Source of the DNA: Nitrospira bacterium HGW-Nitrospira-1
GTDB taxonomy: Bacteria > Nitrospirota > Thermodesulfovibrionia > Thermodesulfovibrionales > UBA6898
Direction: 5' to 3'
DNA: 11,782 bases
NCBI GenBank assembly: GCA_002839535.1
Contig: PGYF01000004.1
Location: 34,733-46,514, forward strand
The notes beneath the pieces are model-generated. The model searched no databases and was not told the origin of the DNA. It was given only the letters and a program-made list of their open reading frames with translations. A program made the translations under genes and the position numbers. Below, piece after piece: positions 6,631-11,782 of the stretch (position 1 is its first letter; each line of letters starts with the position of its first letter).

Positions 6631-7506
6631 ATGGCTTACAAGCTGTTACTCGCGGATGATAGCATTACCATACAGAAGGTAGTCGAACTTGTCCTTGCTG
6701 AAGAGGATTTTCAGATAACGTCTGTGAGCAATGGTGAAGACGCCCTTAATCTCCTTGATTCCTTTATGCCGGATATTGTCCTTGCCGACATAGAAATGCC
6801 TAAGGTCAATGGGTATAATTTGTGCGAAAAAATAAAGAAAAATCCGTTGACGTCTCATGTGCCTGTTATTTTGCTTGCCGGGGCATTTGAACCCATAGAT
6901 GAAGAACTTGCCGGAGAGGTAGGGGCTGATGACTTTGTTATTAAGCCGTTTGAATCGCAAGAGCTTATAAACAAGATAAATGCAGCGCTCGCTATGGTTT
7001 CTGCCGAGGCTTCTGAAGTTGCGCTCTCAGGGGATGAAGAGGCTGTTGAAGAGGTTGTCGAAGAACAGGGAATTGAAGAGGCTTTTGAAGTAATGGAGGA
7101 AGCGCCGGCATCTGCACTGGAATTGAAACCAGAGCCTGTCATGGAAGAAGAAACTGCACGACCTGCCGTTGCAGGCGCCATGATAACTGAAGCTGAAATA
7201 CCTTCAAAAGAAGAGTTTCTCAGAAGCTTTGAAAAAGTTATTGATGAGAAGGCCTCTTCGCTCCTGTCTGAACTTGATATAAAAGAGGCATTGCTTTCTT
7301 CTCTCATGCCATCCATAAAGGATACTGTAGAAAAGGTATTATGGGAGACCGCGCCTGAGCTTACAGAGAAAGTATTGAAGGAAATTCTCAAGAGTTCTGC
7401 TTTATCTTTGACTACGAAAGTCGAAAAGGCAATATGGGAAACGGTCTCCGGCCTGGCAAACAAAATGATCTCCGAAAAAACTGAAAACATAAAGTCAGAT
7501 TCTTAA
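6631..7506 (+). CDS. Response-regulator receiver protein with acidic linker and repeated Trp-containing tail
   Basis: The 291-residue protein starts at an ATG with GAGGTGA at 6621-6627. Residues 1-121 form a CheY-like receiver domain: acidic pocket D9/D10, phospho-acceptor D53 (LADIEMP), and K105 in IKPF. The usual Thr/Ser of the activation switch is Ala83 (ILLAGAFEP). A low-complexity Glu/Ala-rich linker follows (about 124-190). The C-terminus (about 195-290) is helical and contains a duplicated unit: VEKVLWETAPELTEKVL (233-249) and VEKAIWETVSGLANKMI (264-280), with tryptophans 31 residues apart. No DNA-binding or enzymatic output domain is visible, so output is probably by protein-protein contact; similar tails occur in receiver proteins of related lineages and loosely recall PopZ-type assembly domains. 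It has its own promoter and terminator, so it is probably monocistronic, and no histidine kinase is adjacent. Confidence 0.87.
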   Translation: MAYKLLLADDSITIQKVVELVLAEEDFQITSVSNGEDALNLLDSFMPDIVLADIEMPKVNGYNLCEKIKKNPLTSHVPVILLAGAFEPIDEELAGEVGADDFVIKPFESQELINKINAALAMVSAEASEVALSGDEEAVEEVVEEQGIEEAFEVMEEAPASALELKPEPVMEEETARPAVAGAMITEAEIPSKEEFLRSFEKVIDEKASSLLSELDIKEALLSSLMPSIKDTVEKVLWETAPELTEKVLKEILKSSALSLTTKVEKAIWETVSGLANKMISEKTENIKSDS

Positions 7507-7529
7507 GCAACAATTAAATTTATTATTAT

Positions 7530-7570
7530 GACGGGGAAACGGCTCTCGCCAATTCCCCGTCTTTCTTTGT
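7530..7570 (+). terminator. Intrinsic terminator of the receiver-domain gene
   Basis: GACGGGGAA (7530-7538) pairs perfectly with TTCCCCGTC (7553-7561) around a 14-base loop and is followed by TTTCTTTGTT. It begins 24 bases after the receiver gene stop. The T-tract runs directly into the ATG of valS at 7572, so it could also work as an attenuator for valS. Confidence 0.85.
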
Positions 7571-7571
7571 T

Positions 7572-10226
7572 ATGGCTGAATTAGAGAAAAGTTATAATCC
7601 AGAAGGCGTTGAGAACAAATGGTATGAATTTTGGTTAAGCAAAAATTATTTTCGAGCTGATCCAGATTCTGACGCCAAGGCCTTTTCTATTGTAATTCCT
7701 CCCCCAAATGTTACAGGAACTCTTCATATGGGGCATGCCCTTAATACTGCCATTCAGGACATACTGGTGCGTTGGAAAAGGATGTGCGGTTATAACGTGC
7801 TCTGGATTCCAGGTATGGACCATGCCGGCATCGCTACACAGAACGTTGTTGAAAGACAGATTGCCGCCGAAGGCATGGACAGACATCATCTTGGCAGAGA
7901 CGCATTTATAGAACGCATTTGGAAATGGAAGGCTGAATACGGCGGCAGGATTATCCATCAGTTGAAGCGTCTTGGAGCTTCGTGTGACTGGTCCAGGGAA
8001 AGGTTCACGCTTGACGAAGGACTCTCACGAGCCGTGGCGGAGGTTTTTGTAAGCCTCTATGAGCAGGGGCTTATCTACAGGGACAACAGGCTCATTAACT
8101 GGTGTCCAAGATGTCATACCGCATTGTCCGATATCGAAGTGGAACATGAAGAAATTGAAGGCAAACTCACTTATATAAAGTATCCTCTTGCTGAAGGTCA
8201 TGGTTATATAACGGTTGCGACCACCAGACCTGAAACAATGCTTGGAGATACAGCAGTAGCTGTGAACCCTGAAGATGACCGTTATAAAGGTTTTATCGGA
8301 AAGAGCATATTGCTTCCTCTTGCAAATAGAAAAATTCCTGTTGTCGCTGACAGCGCTGTTGACGCTGCATTTGGCACAGGCGCTGTGAAAGTAACGCCGT
8401 CTCATGATTTCAACGATGAGGCGATAGCAAAACGCCAGAGTCCCCAGCTTCCCTTTATCAACGTAATCAGCACTGAAGGGAAAATGACTGAGGAGGCCGG
8501 CTGCAAATATGCAGGAATGGACAAGTATGAATGCAGAAAAGCCGTTATCGCTGACCTGGAAGACTCCGGACTTATAGACAAACAGGAGAAATACACTCAT
8601 TCCATAAGTCAATGTTACCGGTGCAAGACGGTCATAGAACCTCTTCCCGCCTTACAGTGGTACGTAAAAGTACAGCCTCTTGCAGATGAGGCAATGATGG
8701 CGGTCAGGGAAGGTAAAACGAAAATCATACCGAAATCCTGGGAAAATACGTATTTTGCGTGGATGGAAGGGATTAAAGACTGGTGTATATCCAGACAGAT
8801 ATGGTGGGGACACAGGATACCGGTTTGGTACTGTGATTCGTGCGGGGAAATGATGGTTTCCAGGATAACTCCGGCAAAATGCGCCAAATGTGATAATGCG
8901 GCCCTCAGGCAGGAAGAGGATGTTTTGGACACCTGGTTTTCATCAGCGCTCTGGCCATTTTCTACCCTCGGCTGGCCGGACAGAACACCGGAGCTGGAAA
9001 AATATTATCCCACAGCAGCGCTTGTTACGGGCTTTGACATCATATTTTTCTGGGTCGCCCGCATGATGATGATGGGAACAAAGTTTATGGATGACGTCCC
9101 GTTTAAGGATGTCTATATCCATGCATTGGTCAGAGATTCGAGCGGGCAGAAGATGTCCAAGTCAAAGGGGAATGTGATAGACCCTCTTATTATGATGGAC
9201 AAGTATGGCACGGACGCCTTCAGATTTACCCTTGCTGCATTCGCCGCACAAGGACGCGACATCAAGTTTTCCGAGGACAGGGTGGAAGGGTACAGGCACT
9301 TTGTCAATAAACTCTGGAATGCTGCGAGGTTCATTCTTCTTAACGCAGATGACGCCCCTTTGCCGGATGAAATTAACCTTCAGAAACTGGATATCGGCAG
9401 CAGGTGGATATTAAGCAGGCTCTCTGTTACGGCGGAAGAAATAAATCAGTCTCTTGCTGATTACCGGTTTAATGACGCAGCCAACAGCATATATCATTTT
9501 GTCTGGCACGAACTCTGTGACTGGTATATTGAGATGGTCAAGCCTGTCCTGTATGATGAAGCCGCAGACAAGCTTCCGGTCAAACAATGTCTCCTTTATA
9601 TACTTGAGAGAACATTGAGGCTGCTCCATCCCTTTATGCCTTATGTGACCGAGGAGATATGGCAGACTATGCCGCATAACGGGGAGACCATCGTTACAGC
9701 GGAGTATCCCAGAAATCTGCTCAGAGAACCTGCGGCTGAAGAACATATGTCTATTATTATGGAAGCAGTCTCCGGCGTCAGAACAATACGGGGCGAATTA
9801 AATCTCTCTCCTAATCTTGAATTAAAGGCCTATATTAAAACGCTTAGTAAAGATGCCGGAGTCGTTCTTGCCGGAAATCTTACGTATCTCAATAAACTGG
9901 CAAAGGCGGAGGTTATAGAGATAGGCGCTGCCGTAAAGAAGATGAAGGGGTCTTCTGTTGCAGTCAGAAATCATGTTGAAGTTTATGTGCCTTTGGAAGG
10001 TCTTTTAAACCTGGATATTGAAATCGAGCGGCTTAAGAAGGAAAAGGCAAAAGGCGAAGAGTCCATTATCTTTCTGAACAAAAAACTCAGCAATGAAGAT
10101 TTCCTAAAAAGGGCGCCCAAAGAGGTAATCGCCAGGGAACAGGATAGGCATGAAGAGTGTTTGAGAAAGAAGGAAAGGATTCTTGAAAATCTCCAAAAAC
10201 TGTACGAAGCCAGGGGGGAACAATGA
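7572..10226 (+). CDS. valS: Valine--tRNA ligase
   Basis: The 884-residue class I aminoacyl-tRNA synthetase charges tRNA-Val with valine at the cost of ATP in the cytoplasm. The order of domains is complete: Rossmann catalytic core with PPPNVTGTLHMGHAL (HIGH motif as HMGH, 52-55); CP1 editing domain with TTRPETMLGDTAVAV and VTPSHDFND, which clears mischarged threonine; Cys pairs (WCPRC, QCYRC, YCDSC, KCAKC) in places that may bind zinc; GQKMSKSKGN (KMSKS at 527-531); the anticodon-binding helical domain; and a C-terminal coiled coil (about 815-880) typical of ValRS. Length is normal. No Shine-Dalgarno is visible before the ATG: the preceding bases are the T-tract of the upstream terminator. 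It heads a tight operon, overlapping the next gene by four bases (ATGA) and followed by nadC. Confidence 0.97.
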   Translation: MAELEKSYNPEGVENKWYEFWLSKNYFRADPDSDAKAFSIVIPPPNVTGTLHMGHALNTAIQDILVRWKRMCGYNVLWIPGMDHAGIATQNVVERQIAAEGMDRHHLGRDAFIERIWKWKAEYGGRIIHQLKRLGASCDWSRERFTLDEGLSRAVAEVFVSLYEQGLIYRDNRLINWCPRCHTALSDIEVEHEEIEGKLTYIKYPLAEGHGYITVATTRPETMLGDTAVAVNPEDDRYKGFIGKSILLPLANRKIPVVADSAVDAAFGTGAVKVTPSHDFNDEAIAKRQSPQLPFINVISTEGKMTEEAGCKYAGMDKYECRKAVIADLEDSGLIDKQEKYTHSISQCYRCKTVIEPLPALQWYVKVQPLADEAMMAVREGKTKIIPKSWENTYFAWMEGIKDWCISRQIWWGHRIPVWYCDSCGEMMVSRITPAKCAKCDNAALRQEEDVLDTWFSSALWPFSTLGWPDRTPELEKYYPTAALVTGFDIIFFWVARMMMMGTKFMDDVPFKDVYIHALVRDSSGQKMSKSKGNVIDPLIMMDKYGTDAFRFTLAAFAAQGRDIKFSEDRVEGYRHFVNKLWNAARFILLNADDAPLPDEINLQKLDIGSRWILSRLSVTAEEINQSLADYRFNDAANSIYHFVWHELCDWYIEMVKPVLYDEAADKLPVKQCLLYILERTLRLLHPFMPYVTEEIWQTMPHNGETIVTAEYPRNLLREPAAEEHMSIIMEAVSGVRTIRGELNLSPNLELKAYIKTLSKDAGVVLAGNLTYLNKLAKAEVIEIGAAVKKMKGSSVAVRNHVEVYVPLEGLLNLDIEIERLKKEKAKGEESIIFLNKKLSNEDFLKRAPKEVIAREQDRHEECLRKKERILENLQKLYEARGEQ

Positions 10227-10708
10227 TGGACGAAAAAGAGCATGAGTTTACCGACAGGAAGCTTGAAATAATTGAAGGGGAGTTTGTCAAAATAAGCCAG
10301 AGCAGCGTCAGGAATGTCGAGGGCAGACATGTAGAAATGGAGCAGGTATGCGCTTTAAGCGTGGATGGAGAAAAGATAGAGGCCGCGCAAGGCGCAGCTG
10401 CGCTGATAAGCGGCAATGATATCACGATGAACCAGAGCGTGGGCATGATAGTAGCAGGCAATAACACCAGGCTGAAGTATTCCTGCGTGCCGTTATCTTT
10501 AACAAGAGAAAATGCAACTGTAAAGAAAAGCGCCGCAGGCCTCATCGCTGCGAATACGGTAAAAGCCGAAAATAGCGCCGCTGTCCTTGTCCTCGCCAAG
10601 AATATTGACGGAAATATAAATACCCTGCTCGACTGGAAATCCGCCGCAGCCTTAGGCGCGGTACTCGGAGGCATTTGGGGGATTTTTACGCTTCTTAGGA
10701 GGAGATAA
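10223..10708 (+). CDS. Small solenoid protein with 15-residue repeats and a C-terminal membrane anchor (function unknown)
   Basis: I do not recognise a named family. The 161-residue protein (160 if translation uses the second ATG at 10226) has no signal peptide. After a charged N-terminus it contains seven consecutive units of 15-16 residues (about 26-40, 41-55, 56-70, 71-85, 86-101, 102-116, 117-131), with a loose pattern of a polar residue plus Ser/Gly, Ala-Ala, Leu-Ile-Ala, Gly/Asn. Examples are QGAAALISGNDITMN, QSVGMIVAGNNTRLK and KSAAGLIAANTVKAE. Such short regular units suggest a beta-solenoid. A hydrophobic segment (about 139-157, SAAALGAVLGGIWGIFTLL) followed by RRR ends the protein, suggesting a tail anchor in the inner membrane with the solenoid cytoplasmic. 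Its start overlaps the valS stop (ATGA) and nadC begins six bases after its stop, so all three are cotranscribed and valS and this gene are probably translationally coupled. Confidence 0.75.
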   Translation: MMDEKEHEFTDRKLEIIEGEFVKISQSSVRNVEGRHVEMEQVCALSVDGEKIEAAQGAAALISGNDITMNQSVGMIVAGNNTRLKYSCVPLSLTRENATVKKSAAGLIAANTVKAENSAAVLVLAKNIDGNINTLLDWKSAAALGAVLGGIWGIFTLLRRR

Positions 10709-10714
10709 CAGGTC

Positions 10715-11548
10715 ATGGATATGCCTTTGACCGTGATTCATCTGATACATCATGCCATCGAAGAAGATATTGGTTATGGTGATATTACAACAGCATTGCT
10801 TGTCCCTGAAGAAAGTGAGTCCAGGGCATTATATGCGGCAAAGGCCGACTTTGTAATCGCCGGGTTTCCTTTTGCAAGAGAAGTCTTCAATATACTGGAT
10901 CCGAATACTACATTTAAGACCTTTTTTGCCGAGGGCGCCAAAGTCGGAAAAGGCGACATCCTTGGAGAAGTTTCAGGTAAGACAAAGGTTTTGCTTGCAG
11001 GCGAGCGGGTAAGCCTCAATATACTGCGACGGCTTTCCGGCATCGCGACTCTTACAAGCCATTTTGTTGATGCAGTAAAGGGAACCGGGGCAAATATTCT
11101 GGATACACGGAAGACTACCCCCTGTCTCAGATTTATGGAGAAATACGCTGTCAAAATGGGAGGCGGAACAAATCACCGGTTCGGCCTGTTTGACGGCATA
11201 CTGATCAAGGATAATCACATCAAGTCTGTCGGGAGCATAATGAAGGCGATATCACTTGCCAAAGCAGGTCACCACCTTGTAAAAATAGAAGTTGAGGTGG
11301 AAAACCTTAATGACCTTCAGGAGGCCCTTGAGGCAGGGGCTGATGTTATCATGTTGGATAACATGTCTGTAAATGATATAAGGGAAGCTGTGAAGATCGT
11401 TCAAAAACAAATCCCCCTTGAAGCATCCGGCAATGTCTCGCTTGCCAATGTAAGGGAAATCGCTGAAACCGGTGTGGATATGATCTCAGTCGGCCTCTTG
11501 ACCCATTCAGCGCCTGCCGCAGATATAAGCCTGAAGATTGTGCAATAA
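10715..11548 (+). CDS. nadC: Nicotinate-nucleotide pyrophosphorylase (quinolinate phosphoribosyltransferase)
   Basis: NadC converts quinolinate and PRPP to nicotinate mononucleotide, CO2 and pyrophosphate in de novo NAD synthesis. The 277-residue length is typical. Signature segments include EEDIGYGDITT near the N-terminus, LNILRRLSGIAT (101-112), DTRKTTP (130-136, K133), GGGTNHRFGLFDGILIKDNH (149-168, with H154, R155 and K165 at the substrate/PRPP site), VEVE (193-196) and LDN (214-216), and the C-terminal EASGNV and ISVGLLTHSAP phosphate-binding strands. The ATG at 10715 has AGGAGG at 10697-10702, a rather long 12-base spacing; an in-frame ATG at 10721 is a possible alternative. It is the last visible gene of the valS operon. 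No nadA or nadB is in the window, and no clear terminator follows. Confidence 0.95.
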   Translation: MDMPLTVIHLIHHAIEEDIGYGDITTALLVPEESESRALYAAKADFVIAGFPFAREVFNILDPNTTFKTFFAEGAKVGKGDILGEVSGKTKVLLAGERVSLNILRRLSGIATLTSHFVDAVKGTGANILDTRKTTPCLRFMEKYAVKMGGGTNHRFGLFDGILIKDNHIKSVGSIMKAISLAKAGHHLVKIEVEVENLNDLQEALEAGADVIMLDNMSVNDIREAVKIVQKQIPLEASGNVSLANVREIAETGVDMISVGLLTHSAPAADISLKIVQ

Positions 11549-11607
11549 AACTTCCAGCCGCCATTCGCAATTGACAAAGTTATATAATTCTTTTATTTTT
11601 AATGAAT

Positions 11608-11650
11608 AAGCAATTCATCCCTGTGCTCTTGGCACAGGGATGAATTGCTT
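11608..11650. repeat. Perfect 19-bp inverted repeat (5-base loop)
   Basis: The arm at 11608-11626 (AAGCAATTCATCCCTGTGC) is matched exactly by 11632-11650 around TCTTG. It lies 59 bases after the nadC stop. There is no poly-T after the right arm, so it is not a standard rightward terminator; it would make a very stable RNA hairpin and could define the 3' end of the nadC transcript. It immediately precedes the REP-like pair and may be part of the same repeat cluster. Confidence 0.8.
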
Positions 11651-11660
11651 CCTGATTTGC

Positions 11661-11728
11661 GTCATTGCCCGACTTGATCGGGCAATCCAGACCCTATCCT
11701 GGATTGTCCGGTCAAGCCGGACAATGAC
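11661..11728. repeat. REP-like palindrome pair (head-to-head, BIME-like)
   Basis: Two 30-bp arms (11661-11690 and 11699-11728) are inverted copies around a 8-base spacer. Each arm is itself a hairpin: TTGCCCGA-CTTGA-TCGGGCAA in the left, TTGTCCGG-TCAAG-CCGGACAA in the right. The arms share GTCATTG and CAATCCAG ends and differ at four positions that form two base pairs within the stem. This is the architecture of repetitive extragenic palindromes. No REP-associated transposase is in the window. Confidence 0.75.
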
Positions 11729-11742
11729 AACAATATATAAAT

Positions 11743-11782
11743 CTGGATTCGGAGCCTGCCCCGACCCCCTGATCAAGTCAGA
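11743..11782. repeat. Possible third REP-like unit, cut by the window end
   Basis: CTGGATT at 11743-11749 repeats the start of the right REP arm, and CTGA-TCAAG-TCAG (11769-11781) is a short hairpin whose loop is identical to the loop of that arm. The unit is degenerate and runs off the window. Confidence 0.3.

Noticed and set aside
6855..7490. Leftward 211-codon open frame, rich in Ser and Ala
   Set aside because: It is the antisense of the receiver protein; its Ser-rich character is the complement of Glu/Ala-rich linker codons.
10087..10716. Leftward 209-codon open frame opposite valS end and the solenoid gene
   Set aside because: The rightward genes have consistent spacing, ATGA coupling and regular protein repeats; the leftward frame has no recognisable domain and no matching context.
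11571..11599. Possible promoter after nadC: TTGACA at 11571-11576 and TATTTT 17 bases later
   Set aside because: The -35 is perfect but the -10 is poor, and only repeats follow before the window ends, so no gene can be linked to it. A TATAAT at 11583-11588 is far too close to the -35 to pair with it.

Overview
The window reads as chromosomal DNA of moderate GC from a Gram-negative bacterium. The evidence is two Cys-anchored lipoproteins, one of them an OmpA-type peptidoglycan-associated protein. The flavour of the proteins (TauE/SafE permease with a long mid-protein insert, DUF2950 remnant, response regulator with an acidic linker and Trp-containing tail, GHTC-type OmpA domain) and the REP-like palindromes suggest Nitrospirota or a deltaproteobacterial-type lineage. 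That placement is inference; no rRNA or tRNA gene is present to confirm it.

Layout. 1-162: start of a leftward gene that runs off the window, then a divergent intergenic region with a spaced inverted repeat. 163-1454: a rightward beta-CASP metallo-beta-lactamase RNase-type gene, broken by an internal deletion that shifts the frame and removes catalytic motif 4. 1478-1615: a palindromic, MITE-like element between convergent genes. 2128-1649 and 3112-2132: a leftward two-gene unit, a TauE/SafE-type permease followed by a YfcE-like metallophosphoesterase. 3113-3390: divergent promoter region with a near-perfect extended -10 for the rightward genes. 3391-6159: two lipoprotein genes, one OmpA-like and one a ten-unit FG-GAP-like propeller, separated by a strong hairpin. 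6160-6540: a graveyard in which a probable lipoprotein signal peptide, two pieces of a heavy-metal P-type ATPase and the C-terminus of a DUF2950 protein are joined in different frames. 6574-7570: a receiver-domain protein with its own promoter and intrinsic terminator. 7572-11548: a tight operon of valS, a small 15-residue-repeat solenoid protein with a C-terminal membrane anchor, and nadC. 11549-11782: no gene, but a perfect 19-bp hairpin and REP-like palindromes.

Functionally the region is mostly housekeeping (Val-tRNA charging, NAD synthesis) plus envelope proteins. No complete defence, CRISPR, prophage or secondary-metabolite system is visible. The observations most worth following are the chimeric pseudogene block, the deletion in the beta-CASP gene, the unexplained solenoid protein translationally coupled to valS, and the REP pair whose arms differ only by compensatory base-pair changes.
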